Of a stretch of 64,000 nt of DNA, positions 25,084 through 34,138 are shown piece by piece. Within the stretch, counting starts at the first letter, position 1. Each line of letters opens with the position of its first letter. The translations under genes and the position numbers were made by a program. Origin of the DNA: Amycolatopsis saalfeldensis (GTDB taxonomy: Bacteria > Actinomycetota > Actinomycetes > Mycobacteriales > Pseudonocardiaceae). Under the pieces are notes generated by a model, which was not told where the DNA came from, did not search any database, and worked only from the letters and a program-made list of their open reading frames with translations. Location of the stretch: NCBI RefSeq assembly GCF_900110575.1, contig NZ_FOEF01000016.1, positions 1-64,000 of the forward strand, written 5' to 3'.

Positions 25084-25875
25084 ATGACCGCCACCGTCAC
25101 TTCCGCCGACGGCACCTCGATCGCCTTCGACAGCATCGGCACGGGCGTGCCCGTGATCCTCGTCGGCGGCGCCGTGAACGACCGGACCACGGTCGCCGGC
25201 CTCGCCACGGTCCTCGGCGACGCGGGTTTCCGCGCCGTCGCCTATGACCGGCGAGGCCGCGGTGACAGCGGTGACGCGCCGGTGTACGAGGTCGCGCGCG
25301 AGGTCGAGGACCTGGCCGCGCTGATCTCGCACGTGGGTGGCTCGGCGGCGTTGTTCGGGCACTCGTCGGGCGCGATCCTCGCGCTGGAGGCGGCTTCGCA
25401 GGGCTTGCCGGTCACGAAAGTCGCCATCTACGAGCCGCCGTTCGTCGTCGTCGAATCGCGGCCAAGCCCCGGCGACGACCTGGTCACCCGCGTGCGCGAG
25501 CTGATTTCCGCCGACGATCGCGACGGTGCCGTGGAGCTGTTCCTGACCGAAGGCGTCGGCGCCCCGCCGCAGCAGATCGCGGGCATGAAGGCGTCGCCGG
25601 TGTGGGGCTGGTTCGCGGCGCTGGCGCACACGCTGCCGTACGACCTCGAGATCTGCGGCCCGGGAAACCACCTGCCCGCCGACCGGCTGGCGAAGATCGA
25701 CGCACCGGTCCTGGCCATCGGCGGCGGCAACGGCGAGGCGTGGATTCGGGCCGCCGCGGAGGCCGTCGCCGCTGCTGTGCCCAATGGCCGTTACGAGACG
25801 CTCGAAGGACAGGACCACGGCGTGCTCCACCACCCCGAGTCGCTGCGCGGCCTGCTCGTCGATTTCCTGAGGTGA
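25084..25875 (+). CDS. Alpha/beta hydrolase
   Basis: A 263-aa alpha/beta-hydrolase fold protein. The oxyanion segment VGGAVND, the YDRRGRGDSGD loop, the nucleophile elbow GHSSGA and the terminal QDHGVLHH His complete the triad pattern. An AGGAGG site precedes the ATG. Substrate unknown; similar proteins act as esterases, epoxide hydrolases or haloperoxidase-like enzymes. Followed by a double hairpin. Confidence 0.86.
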   Translation: MTATVTSADGTSIAFDSIGTGVPVILVGGAVNDRTTVAGLATVLGDAGFRAVAYDRRGRGDSGDAPVYEVAREVEDLAALISHVGGSAALFGHSSGAILALEAASQGLPVTKVAIYEPPFVVVESRPSPGDDLVTRVRELISADDRDGAVELFLTEGVGAPPQQIAGMKASPVWGWFAALAHTLPYDLEICGPGNHLPADRLAKIDAPVLAIGGGNGEAWIRAAAEAVAAAVPNGRYETLEGQDHGVLHHPESLRGLLVDFLR

Positions 25876-25889
25876 CCACCGATGGGGGT

Positions 25890-25936
25890 CCAGGGGGCTT
25901 GCCCCCTGGCGGGGGTTCGGGGGTTCGACCCCCGAA
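25890..25936 (+). terminator. Double hairpin after the hydrolase gene
   Basis: Two stacked stems: 25890-25898 with 25901-25909 (CCAGGGGGC, 2-nt loop) and 25916-25923 with 25929-25936 (TTCGGGGG). The first resembles a hairpin often repeated between genes in actinomycetes. Confidence 0.7.
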
Positions 25937-25950
25937 AGACACCTGAGGCG

Positions 25951-25986
25951 AAAAAAATGGCGAGTGCTCTACACGAGCACTCGCCA
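25951..25986 (-). terminator. rpmB intrinsic terminator
   Basis: A 12-bp stem (25958-25969 with 25975-25986) followed on the minus strand by seven U residues (25951-25957) is a textbook rho-independent terminator. The flanks CTGAGGCGAAA (from 25943) and TTTCGCCTCAG (to about 26006) form a further outer inverted repeat that reaches the rpmB stop. Confidence 0.9.
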
Positions 25987-26002
25987 CCCTGAAACTTTCG
26001 CC

Positions 26003-26194
26003 TCAGCCGCGGACAACCTTGCCGGCCTTGATGCACGAGGTGCACACGTTGAGACGCTTGCGCTGGGACACGCCGATCTTGGCGTGCACAGTCTGGATGT
26101 TCGGGTTCCACCGGCGGTTGGTACGCCGGTGGGAGTGCGAGACCGACTTACCGAAGCCCGGTCCCTTGCCACAGACGTCGCACACGGCAGCCAC
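26003..26194 (-). CDS. rpmB: 50S ribosomal protein L28 (zinc-binding form)
   Basis: A 63-aa ribosomal protein of the large subunit. It carries the C+ zinc ribbon: Cys5 and Cys8 (CDVC) with Cys51 and Cys54 (CTSC). The zinc-free paralogue used under Zur control lacks these, so this is the zinc-replete copy. Start: GTG at 26194 with GAGGAG upstream. Divergent from the FakA-like gene. Confidence 0.97.
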   Translation of the reverse strand: MAAVCDVCGKGPGFGKSVSHSHRRTNRRWNPNIQTVHAKIGVSQRKRLNVCTSCIKAGKVVRG

Positions 26195-26327
26195 GTCGAA
26201 CTCCTCTGATATGGGACTAAGAATGCGCGCCCGAACCAGCCGGGCAACTCGACCATAGTAACGAGTGGTCTCCGGTGGGTCGTCACGGGGTCGATACCCT
26301 CGCGGGGACCAGCGAGGAGGTTACGGG

Positions 26328-28190
26328 GTGCGGGTGCTGGACGTGGCAGCGGTGGCGGCCTGGTCGACGGCGTGTGTGCGCAGCCTGGACCGGCTGCGCC
26401 CGGCCATCAACGGCATCAACGTCTACCCCGTCGCGGACTCCGACACGGGCTCCAACCTCCTCTACACCCTGACCGGCGCCCGCGACGCCCTCGCCGCCGC
26501 CCTCCTCGACCCGTCCCCAGGCGACGTGGTCGTACGCAGCTCTTCGCCACTGGCTGGCGACGCTGGGCCTAGCAGCGCTTCGCCGTCAGCGGGCGACGCC
26601 GGGTTGAGCAGCACTTCGCCGCTGAAGGGCGACGCTGGCGCGAGGGGTGATTCGCCGCTGGCTGGCGACGCCGTCGGGGATGCTGCCCCGCAGGTCAACG
26701 CCACAGCCCGGCCTCGCGATGACCAATCGTCGTCCAGCGGCGACGGCTGGTCCCTCTCCGATCCGTCGGCAATTCCCGGCGACGTGGCCGCCGCTCTCGC
26801 CGTGCTCGCCCGCGGCGCCGTGGCCGCGGCCCGGGGTAACTCCGGCGTGATCATCTCCCAGGTCATCCGCGGAATCGCCGAATGGACGGCCACGGGGGGC
26901 GAGCTGGACGGCGCCGGGCTGGCCGCCGCGCTCGGGCACGCCGACAAGGTCGCCACCGGTGCGGTCAGCCGTCCCGTCGCGGGGACGATGCTCACTGTCC
27001 TGCACTCGGTGGCCGGGGCCGTTCGCGGGGACACCCGGCCGCTTGCCGAGGTTGCCGAAACCGTCGCTGCCGCCGCTGCCGCCGCGCTCGAAGAGACCCC
27101 CAAGCAGCTGCCCGCCCTGGCGAAGGCCGGGGTCGTCGACGCCGGGGGACGCGGGCTGGTCGCCGTGCTCGACGCGCTCGCCGGCGTCGTCACCGGCAAG
27201 AACGCCGCGCCCGAACACGAGCTGGAGGTCGCCGTCGCCGCGCCTGTCGCCGAGCCCGCGCCGTACGCGTGGGAGGTCATGTACCTGCTCGACGGCGTCG
27301 ACGAGGCGCAGCTCCCGGCGTTGCGCAAGGAGCTGAGCGGTTTCGGCGACAGCGTCACGGTCGCGGGTGACGGCTCGGGCAGCCACGCCGTCCACGTTCA
27401 CTGTGCCGACATCGGCGCCGCCATCGAGGCCGGGCTCGACCTGGGCCGGCCGCGCCGCGTCCGCGTCGAACCGCTGCTCACGCCGACGCCGATCGAGCCC
27501 GGCGGCGGCCTGGACCGGTCCGTGGTGGCCGTCGTCCGCGGCGGCGGGCTGGCCGAGCTGCTGCGTGCAGAGGGCGTTGCTGTGCTAGCCGTTCCCGACG
27601 GCGAGACGCCGGGCGTCGAGGACATGATCGGGCTGTTCAACGAGGTCGCGGGGCGGCACGTCACGGTGTTGCCCGGCGGTATCGACCTGACCGCCGCCGC
27701 CGACACCGCCGCCGGGCACGCGATGGCGGGCGACCGTGACGTGGTGGTGATCCCCTGCACGTCGCCGGTCCAGGTGCTGGCGGCGCTCGCGGTGCACGAC
27801 GGGGACCGCCGCGCCAACGACGACGTCGTCGCCATGGCCGAGGCCGCCGCCGCGACGAGGCGTGGCGAGCTGCGGATCGCCGACGAGGAGTCGCTAACCT
27901 GGGTGGGCCGGGCCCAGTCCGGTGACGTGATCGGCCTGGTCGACGACGAGGTGGTGCTGATCGAAGCGGCGCCCGCCTCGGAGACGAACCTGGTCGCGGC
28001 CGCGATGGGCGTGCTCAACCGGATGTTGACCCTGGGCGGCGAATTGGTCACCGTCCTGGCCGGCGCGGACGCCCCGCCCGGGGTGGCCGCCGAACTCGCC
28101 GAGCAGCTGAGGCTGGAACACCCCGAGGTGGAGTTGACGAGTTATGCCAGTGGCCAGGCCGAAGCCGTGCTGCTGATGGGGGTGGAATAG
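26328..28190 (+). CDS. DAK-phosphatase/FakA-like kinase with internal repeat insertion
   Basis: A 620-aa protein of the DhaL-DegV-associated kinase family (fatty-acid kinase subunit FakA in Firmicutes; Rv2974c in M. tuberculosis). The DhaL domain starts with LRPAINGINVYPVADSDTGSNLLYT, whose Asp residues bind Mg-ATP, and continues through ARGNSGVIISQVIRGIAE. Between these halves, about residues 64-150 are a Ser/Pro/Gly/Asp-rich insertion made of 12-residue repeats (core SPLAGDAG). The remainder is the usual C-terminal domain. Start: GTG at 26328 with GAGGAGG. It is 2 bp upstream of recG, the conserved order. The insertion is the unusual feature. Confidence 0.85.
   Translation: MRVLDVAAVAAWSTACVRSLDRLRPAINGINVYPVADSDTGSNLLYTLTGARDALAAALLDPSPGDVVVRSSSPLAGDAGPSSASPSAGDAGLSSTSPLKGDAGARGDSPLAGDAVGDAAPQVNATARPRDDQSSSSGDGWSLSDPSAIPGDVAAALAVLARGAVAAARGNSGVIISQVIRGIAEWTATGGELDGAGLAAALGHADKVATGAVSRPVAGTMLTVLHSVAGAVRGDTRPLAEVAETVAAAAAAALEETPKQLPALAKAGVVDAGGRGLVAVLDALAGVVTGKNAAPEHELEVAVAAPVAEPAPYAWEVMYLLDGVDEAQLPALRKELSGFGDSVTVAGDGSGSHAVHVHCADIGAAIEAGLDLGRPRRVRVEPLLTPTPIEPGGGLDRSVVAVVRGGGLAELLRAEGVAVLAVPDGETPGVEDMIGLFNEVAGRHVTVLPGGIDLTAAADTAAGHAMAGDRDVVVIPCTSPVQVLAALAVHDGDRRANDDVVAMAEAAAATRRGELRIADEESLTWVGRAQSGDVIGLVDDEVVLIEAAPASETNLVAAAMGVLNRMLTLGGELVTVLAGADAPPGVAAELAEQLRLEHPEVELTSYASGQAEAVLLMGVE
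26543..26670 (+). repeat. 36-bp coding tandem repeat with TCGCC-N-GGCGA core
   Basis: Four units begin with TTCGCC at 26543, 26579, 26615 and 26651, exactly 36 bp apart. Each holds a palindromic TTCGCC-N7-GGCGACG core and encodes a 12-residue unit (SPLAGDAG, SPSAGDAG, SPLKGDAG, SPLAGDAV cores). A diverged related core is at about 26728. The reading frame is preserved. Confidence 0.85.
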
Positions 28191-28192
28191 GG

Positions 28193-30346
28193 ATGGCCGG
28201 GCTACGCGACAAGCTCCCGCTGCTGCTGGGCGCGAAGACGGCGAAGGCGCTCTCCGGGGCGCTGGACATCGAGACCGTTTCAGACCTGCTTCGGCACTAC
28301 CCGCGCCGGTACGCCGAGCGCGGCGAGCTGACCGACATCGCCGGCCTGGAGCTGGGCGAGCACGCGACCGTGCTGGCGCGGATCGAGAAGATCAGCAAGC
28401 GCCGCATGAAGTCGCGCAACGGCACCATCCTCGACATGGTCATCACCGACGGCAAACGGCGCCTGGCCTGTGCGTTCTTCAACCAGGCGTGGCGCGAGAA
28501 AGAGCTGTCGCCCGGCAAGACGGGGCTGTTCGCGGGCAAGGTGACGGCGTTTCGCGACACGCTGCAGCTGGCGAACCCGGAGTACGAGCTGCTCGACGCC
28601 GAGCGCGAGGCCGAGGCCGTCGACAGCTTCCTCGCCGAGATCATCCCGGTGTACCCGGCGGCGCAGGGCATGCCGTCGTGGTCCATCGCCAAGTGCGTGC
28701 GCCAGGTGCTCGACGTGCTGGAGGTCGACGAGGACCCGATGCCAGAGGAGCTGCTGAAGCGCAACGGCCTGCCCGGCTTGGAGCGCGCGCTGCGGGGGAT
28801 CCACCGGCCGGAGGACTGGGCTCACCTGGAGACCTCGCGGCACCGGCTGAAGTGGGACGAGGCCATGGCCGTCCAGCTGATCTTCGCGCAGCGGCGGCAT
28901 TCCGCGGTGTCCCGGCCGGCGAAGGCCAGCCCGCACACCGACGGCGGCCTGCTGGACGCGTTCGACAAGCGGCTGCCGTTCGAGCTCACCGCGGGCCAGC
29001 GCGCGATCGGCGAGGATCTCGCCGCCGACCTGTCGACCGAGCATCCGATGAACCGTCTGCTGCAAGGCGAAGTGGGCTCCGGCAAGACCGTGGTCGCGCT
29101 GCGGGCGATGCTGCAGGTCGTCGATTCCGGGCGACAGGCCGCGCTGCTCGCGCCCACTGAGGTCTTGGCCGCGCAGCACGCGCGTTCGCTGCGTGAAATG
29201 CTCGGTGAGCTGGGCATGGCCGGCGAGCTGGGCGCGGCGGACAACGCCACGCGCGTCACGCTGCTCACCGGTTCGATGGGCGCGAAGGAGCGCAAGAAGT
29301 CGTTGCTGGAGACGGTCAGCGGCGAGGCCGGCATCGTCGTCGGCACGCACGCGCTGATCCAGGACACCGTGCAGTTCGCCGATCTCGGCTTCGTGGTGGT
29401 CGACGAGCAGCACCGGTTCGGCGTCGAGCAGCGGGACGCCCTGCGCTCGCGCGGCGCCGACTCCACCAGCCCGCACGTGCTCGTCATGACGGCGACGCCG
29501 ATCCCGCGCACGGTCGCGATGACCGTCTACGGCGACCTCGAGACGTCCGCGCTGCGCGAGATGCCCGTGGGCCGCTCCCCGATCAAGACCACCGTGGTGC
29601 CGGTGGCGGAGAAGCCCGCTTGGTTCGACCGCGTGTGGCAGCGCGTCACCGAGGAGGTCGCGAAAGGGCACCAGGCGTACGTCGTGTGTCCGCGCATCGG
29701 CGACGAGCCGCCGTCGGACAAGAGCGACAAGCGGCCGCCGCTCGCGGTGCTCGACGTCGCCCCCGATCTGGTGGGCGGGCCGTTGAAGGGCCTGCGCGTC
29801 GCGGCACTGCACGGCCGCATGCCGCCCGACGAAAAGGACGCCGTGATGCGCGCGTTCGGCGACGGCAAGGTGGACGTGCTCGTGGCGACGACCGTCGTCG
29901 AGGTCGGCGTGAACGTCCCCAACGCGACGGCCATGGTGATCCTCGACGCCGACCGGTTCGGCGTGAGCCAGCTGCACCAGCTGCGTGGCCGCGTCGGCCG
30001 GGGGAGCGTGCCCGGCCTGTGCCTGCTGGTCACGGAGACCCTGGACGGCACCTCCACCCGCGAACGGCTGGCCGCGGTCGAATCGACCACGGACGGTTTC
30101 GAACTGTCGCGTTTGGACCTCGAACTGCGTCGTGAGGGGGACATCCTCGGCGCGTCGCAGTCCGGCAAACGCTCGAGCCTCAAGCTGCTTTCGCTGCTGC
30201 GCGACGAGGACGTGATCACGGAGGCGCGTGAGCAGTCGCAGGAAATCGTGGTGCGCGACCCGTCGCTGTCGGAATACCCTCGCCTGGCCCAGATGGTCTC
30301 GGACGTCGTGGACATGGACCGCGCGGAATACCTGGAGAAGAGTTGA
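28193..30346 (+). CDS. recG: ATP-dependent DNA helicase RecG
   Basis: A branch-migration helicase for stalled forks and recombination intermediates. The 717-aa protein has an N-terminal wedge/OB domain and a helicase core. The core has Walker A GEVGSGKT near 291-298, a DEQH box near 403-406, motif III TATPIPRT and motif VI QLRGRVGRG. Length matches the family. ATG two bases after the FakA-like stop; its stop overlaps the next gene's TTG. Confidence 0.97.
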   Translation: MAGLRDKLPLLLGAKTAKALSGALDIETVSDLLRHYPRRYAERGELTDIAGLELGEHATVLARIEKISKRRMKSRNGTILDMVITDGKRRLACAFFNQAWREKELSPGKTGLFAGKVTAFRDTLQLANPEYELLDAEREAEAVDSFLAEIIPVYPAAQGMPSWSIAKCVRQVLDVLEVDEDPMPEELLKRNGLPGLERALRGIHRPEDWAHLETSRHRLKWDEAMAVQLIFAQRRHSAVSRPAKASPHTDGGLLDAFDKRLPFELTAGQRAIGEDLAADLSTEHPMNRLLQGEVGSGKTVVALRAMLQVVDSGRQAALLAPTEVLAAQHARSLREMLGELGMAGELGAADNATRVTLLTGSMGAKERKKSLLETVSGEAGIVVGTHALIQDTVQFADLGFVVVDEQHRFGVEQRDALRSRGADSTSPHVLVMTATPIPRTVAMTVYGDLETSALREMPVGRSPIKTTVVPVAEKPAWFDRVWQRVTEEVAKGHQAYVVCPRIGDEPPSDKSDKRPPLAVLDVAPDLVGGPLKGLRVAALHGRMPPDEKDAVMRAFGDGKVDVLVATTVVEVGVNVPNATAMVILDADRFGVSQLHQLRGRVGRGSVPGLCLLVTETLDGTSTRERLAAVESTTDGFELSRLDLELRREGDILGASQSGKRSSLKLLSLLRDEDVITEAREQSQEIVVRDPSLSEYPRLAQMVSDVVDMDRAEYLEKS

Positions 30347-30867
30347 CCTCAGCCATCCGTCTCGCCACTGTCGCCGACGCAGCGGAGATCGCCGCCGTCC
30401 ACATCGGCTCCTGGCAGGCGGCTTACGACGGGCTGTTGTCGGCGGAGTTCCTCGCGGGCCTTTCGCTGCCGGCGCGCGAACGGGCCTGGACGGAAGCACT
30501 GTCCGCCGCTGATTCTCGTCACACGGTGCTGGTCACGTCCGTGGACGGGGCCGTCACAGGCTTCGCCGCCGTCGGCCCCAGCCGCGACGAGGACGCGACC
30601 CCGGAAACCGGTGAGCTGTCGGCGATCTACCTGGTGGCGGACCACTGGGGCCGTGGCGCGGGGCGGGCGCTGCACGAACGCGCGGTGGCGGCACTGGCCG
30701 CCACCTTCAGCACGGCCACCCTGTGGGTCCTCTCGACGAACGCCCGAGCCCGCCGCTTCTACGAACGGGCCGGCTGGTCACCGGAGGACCGCACCAAGGT
30801 CGAAACGATCGCGAACGGGACTGTCACGCTTGACGAAGTCCGGTACCGGTTGTCGCTGCGCGGCTGA
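30343..30867 (+). CDS. GNAT-family N-acetyltransferase
   Basis: A 174-aa acetyltransferase with the acetyl-CoA loop VADHWGRGAGRALHERAV and the late segment NARARRFYERAGWSPED. TTG start at 30343 overlapping the recG stop (TTGA), so coupled to recG. Substrate unknown; similar to PseH/RimI-like small-molecule or protein acetylases. Confidence 0.85.
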   Translation: MTSAIRLATVADAAEIAAVHIGSWQAAYDGLLSAEFLAGLSLPARERAWTEALSAADSRHTVLVTSVDGAVTGFAAVGPSRDEDATPETGELSAIYLVADHWGRGAGRALHERAVAALAATFSTATLWVLSTNARARRFYERAGWSPEDRTKVETIANGTVTLDEVRYRLSLRG

Positions 30868-30958
30868 ACTCCCGGCCCCGTTGCCGGTGCTGGCAGTCGT
30901 TTCTGGGGGCTACGGCCAAGCTGGCGAGCGCGTGTGGATCAGCTCGGTCGTCTCGGCT

Positions 30959-31687
30959 TCAGATCCGGCGGGGTTGGTCGTCGGCGGAATTCGGCGAATC
31001 GGTCTCGCGATCGGCCAGGGCTTCGTGGTCGTTGCCTGCGTTGTCGCTATCACCGTCGCCGGCGTCGTCGTTCGGCGGCGAATCCGTGGCGAAAACTCCC
31101 GCCCGGGCGGCGGCCGCGGCAGCCTCCGCGGCAATTCGCGCCTCGCGGGTGGTCACGGGTTCCCGCGAGATGAACAGGCGGTAGAAGATCGGCCCGTTCG
31201 CCGCGCGCAGGACCTCCGTGGGGTCGGTGCCGGCCGGAGCCTCGCCACGGGTGACGGCGCGCGTCACGATCACCGCGCAACGGCCGTGCCGATCTTGGTA
31301 GAACGCGTGCAGCGCCTCGGCCGCGCGCGCCGAGTGGAAGGCCGCCAGCACCGACGCCGTCGGCAGTTCACGCAGAGCGGGCTCGGTGAAATAGCGGACG
31401 ACCTCCGCCAGCATCTCGCGCAGGTCGCCGGCGAGCGAGCCGGTGTCGGGCGCCGTCCAATCGTCCTCGACGCCCAGGTGCAGCGCGGCGGCGACGAGCC
31501 CGTCCGTCGACTCCCAACGGCGATAAACGGTGGTCTTGTGCACGCCCGAACGCTCGGCGACGGCCTCCACGGTCAGGTTGACGAAGCCGCGCTCGGCGAG
31601 CAGGTCGAGGGTCGCCTGCAGCACGGCGACGCGCGTCCGCTCCGTGCGGCCACCCGGTCGGCGGGTCCCGGCCAATTCAGTTGCCAA
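30959..31687 (-). CDS. TetR-family regulator with acidic C-terminal tail
   Basis: A 242-aa repressor-type regulator. The helix-turn-helix is at about 33-52 (VEAVAERSGVHKTTVYRRW), followed by a TetR_C-like helical effector domain. The last 40 residues are Asp/Asn/Ser-rich and atypical. Start: TTG at 31687 with AGGAG on the minus strand. Divergent from the erythromycin-esterase-like gene with only 31 bp between them, so a single operator would control both. Confidence 0.88.
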   Translation of the reverse strand: MATELAGTRRPGGRTERTRVAVLQATLDLLAERGFVNLTVEAVAERSGVHKTTVYRRWESTDGLVAAALHLGVEDDWTAPDTGSLAGDLREMLAEVVRYFTEPALRELPTASVLAAFHSARAAEALHAFYQDRHGRCAVIVTRAVTRGEAPAGTDPTEVLRAANGPIFYRLFISREPVTTREARIAAEAAAAAARAGVFATDSPPNDDAGDGDSDNAGNDHEALADRETDSPNSADDQPRRI

Positions 31688-31711
31688 ATGCGACTCCTGT
31701 TGCGTTAGTGT
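31681..31711 (+). promoter_or_regulatory. Promoter for a leaderless esterase-like transcript
   Basis: TTGCCA (31681-31686), 19 bp, then TAGTGT (31706-31711), with seven bases to the ATG at 31719. No ribosome site precedes that ATG. The TetR start codon lies inside this promoter, so bound TetR would block both genes. Confidence 0.5.
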
Positions 31712-31718
31712 GCCCAGT

Positions 31719-32942
31719 ATGCCAGACCTCGACGCAGTGACGCCCTTTTCGCCGGACGACCTGACCCCGATCGCCGACCTGATCGGCGACGCGCGCGTCG
31801 TGGCGATCGGCGAGAACAACCACCACATCCGCGAGTTCGGCGAGCTGCGCAACCAGCTCTTGCGGCACCTCGTGACGGAGCGCGGCTTCACCGTGCTGGG
31901 CTTCGAGTCGGGATTCGCCGAGGGACAGCTCGTCGACGAATGGCTGCGCGGCGGTCCCGGTGACGTCGCCGACATCGCCCGTGACGGCTTCACCTTCAAG
32001 CTCGGCGACCCGCCCGAGATACACGAGATGCTCACGTGGCTGCGCGGGCACGGCGGAGTCCGTTACGCGGGCCTCGACGTCCCGAGCTCGGGAGGCTCGC
32101 CGGTCCCGGCTTTGCTTGCCGTGCGGCGGTATCTGGAGGACGTCGACCCGGACGTCCTTCCGCTGGTCGAGGCCGGTCTCACCGCTTCGGAGCCATACGC
32201 GTCGGTCAGCAATGCCGTCGCCCCTGGCCGTTATGCGGCAATGGCCGCGCCCGCGCGTGATGCGGCGACGGCGGCGCTGGCCGTGCTCGTCGCGCACCTC
32301 CGTTCGCTGGCGCCGGTGTACCAGCAGCGTCGCGAGGGGGACTCTCACGCGCACGCCATCGCCGAGCATCACGCGGCCGGCGCGCTCCGCATCGACACCT
32401 GCCTGCGCGAGCTGGCGGCAATGATGTCCGGCGCGGCGCCGGCGCTCGTGAGCTCTTCGCGTGACACCTACATGGCCTCGACGGTCCAGCTGTTGCGGCG
32501 CCTCCACGGCGAGGGCGAGAAGATCATCGTGATGGTCCACAACGGACACTTGCAGCGCGTGCCATTCGCGCCGAAGCCGTCGATGCGCTTCCCCTCGGCG
32601 GGCACCCACCTGGCGGCGGAGCTCGGCGAGGACTACTTCGCCCTCGGTCTCACCGCCGGCGTGGGCACCACCACCGGTCTCACGCCTGATGACAGCGAGC
32701 GCCTCGGCTTCCGCGTCTACGAGAACGAGCTGCCGCCGCTGGTGGAGGACAGCGTCGAGGCCGCGCTGGCCGAGTCAGGTTCCTGTCTCGTCGACCTGCG
32801 CGCCAACCGCGCCAAGGGCGTCACGGGGCCGTCGAGCATGCGGCACGCTCACCTGTTCACACCGGTTGACGTCGTGCAGGCCTTCGACGCCCTGGTCCAC
32901 CTGCCGCGGATGTCCGTCAGCGGCAACGTCCCGTCTGCCTAG
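31719..32942 (+). CDS. Erythromycin esterase-like protein
   Basis: A 407-aa protein of the EreA/EreB-like superfamily. Characteristic segments are VVAIGENNHHIREFGELRNQLLRHLV near the N terminus, FESGFAEG, and MVHNGHLQRVPF with the catalytic-type His residues. EreA/B open the macrolide lactone ring, but most chromosomal homologues have other or unknown substrates. Probably leaderless and under the neighbouring TetR regulator, which would fit induction by a macrocyclic or xenobiotic lactone. Confidence 0.85.
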   Translation: MPDLDAVTPFSPDDLTPIADLIGDARVVAIGENNHHIREFGELRNQLLRHLVTERGFTVLGFESGFAEGQLVDEWLRGGPGDVADIARDGFTFKLGDPPEIHEMLTWLRGHGGVRYAGLDVPSSGGSPVPALLAVRRYLEDVDPDVLPLVEAGLTASEPYASVSNAVAPGRYAAMAAPARDAATAALAVLVAHLRSLAPVYQQRREGDSHAHAIAEHHAAGALRIDTCLRELAAMMSGAAPALVSSSRDTYMASTVQLLRRLHGEGEKIIVMVHNGHLQRVPFAPKPSMRFPSAGTHLAAELGEDYFALGLTAGVGTTTGLTPDDSERLGFRVYENELPPLVEDSVEAALAESGSCLVDLRANRAKGVTGPSSMRHAHLFTPVDVVQAFDALVHLPRMSVSGNVPSA

Positions 32943-33063
32943 CGGTCGGCGTCCTCGCGGCGGTTCGTGCGTCGGCGAGGACAGATTGCCTGGGTCAAAC
33001 ACGGACCAGCCCATCGGGTGATGTCGAGTTGCCGCCCACCGGCGACCGGGATACGACGCAGTC

Positions 33064-33996
33064 ATGCGGAATCGGACGGCGCGTGGTCTCTTGTCGGCAA
33101 CAATGGCGTTTCTGCTGGTGGCGGGCGTGCAAACGCCGGCGCTCGCGGCCGGTGGCACCCAGGCCAACCCACCGAGCTGGGGACTCGACCGGATCGACCA
33201 GCGGACCGGGCTCGACCAGAAGTACCACTACGAAACCGACGCCTCGGACGTCACCGTGTACGTGATCGACAGCGGTGTCGACGCGAAGCACCCGGACCTC
33301 CAAGGCCGCGTGGCGCCGGGCAAGGACTTCCTCACCAGCGGCGCCGACACCTCCGATACCAACGGCCACGGCACGCGCGTCGCCGGCATCATCGCCGGGA
33401 GCAGCTACGGCGTCGCCAAGGGCGCGCAGATCTTCCCGGTCCGGGTGCTCGACAAGGACGGCGGCGGCTCCACCGACAACATCATCGCGGGCATCACCTG
33501 GGTGACGCAGAACGCGCACCAGCCCGCGGTCGCCGTCCTCGGCATCGGCGGCGTGCCCAACGAGAAGCTCGACAACGCTGTCACCGGCCTCGCCGCCGTC
33601 ATGCCCGTCGCGGTTCCCGCGGGTGAAGGCGGTACGGACGCGAGCCAGATCTCGCCGGCGCACGTGCCGACCGCGCTGACCGTCGGCGCGAGCGACGTCC
33701 AGGACCAGGTGGCGAGTTTCTCCAATTTCGGGCAACCCCTGGAACTGTACGCGCCGGGCGTCGACATCCCGGCGCCGATCGCGGGGACGTCGAATGTCGG
33801 CACGCTCTCCGGCACATCGATGGCCGCGGCCTTCGTGGCGGGCGCCGCCGCCCTCTACCGCTCGGCGCATCCGGAGGCCGCGCCGGCGGACGTCGCCACG
33901 GCCTTGGTGCAGGCGGCGACCCCGGACGTGCTCAAGAACGTGCCCGCGGGAACGGCCAACCGGCTCCTCTGCACCCTGCCTGCGGCGAAGCCCTGA
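33064..33996 (+). CDS. Secreted subtilisin-like S8 peptidase homologue, oxyanion residue replaced
   Basis: A 310-aa exported protein: signal peptide 1-29 ending ALAA, then a short linker straight into the S8 domain. There is no I9 propeptide. The triad is present: Asp69 (VIDSG), His102 (NGHGT) and Ser252 (GTSMA). The oxyanion-hole Asn, normally in AAGN, is replaced: the sequence is PAGE with Glu188. The usual SLGG of the S1 wall reads GIGG. Subtilases without the Asn lose most activity, so this may be a weak protease or a non-catalytic binder. Stands alone between the esterase-like gene and pyc. Confidence 0.85.
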   Translation: MRNRTARGLLSATMAFLLVAGVQTPALAAGGTQANPPSWGLDRIDQRTGLDQKYHYETDASDVTVYVIDSGVDAKHPDLQGRVAPGKDFLTSGADTSDTNGHGTRVAGIIAGSSYGVAKGAQIFPVRVLDKDGGGSTDNIIAGITWVTQNAHQPAVAVLGIGGVPNEKLDNAVTGLAAVMPVAVPAGEGGTDASQISPAHVPTALTVGASDVQDQVASFSNFGQPLELYAPGVDIPAPIAGTSNVGTLSGTSMAAAFVAGAAALYRSAHPEAAPADVATALVQAATPDVLKNVPAGTANRLLCTLPAAKP

Positions 33997-34138
33997 CTGT
34001 TGCGGGGGAGCGCAACGCCCCGCATCATGCACCCAGGTCGGCGGGCATGATGTCCATCACCTGGACAACGGCTCCCGGACAGCGGGAAGAACCGGGTAAC
34101 GTGCCTTCACTACCGATCCGAAACGGGAAGGACCGGGC

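Noticed and set aside
25911..25936. GGTTCGACCC-like stretch resembling a tRNA T arm
   Set aside because: It is the second of two stacked hairpins; no acceptor, D or anticodon arm can be folded around it.
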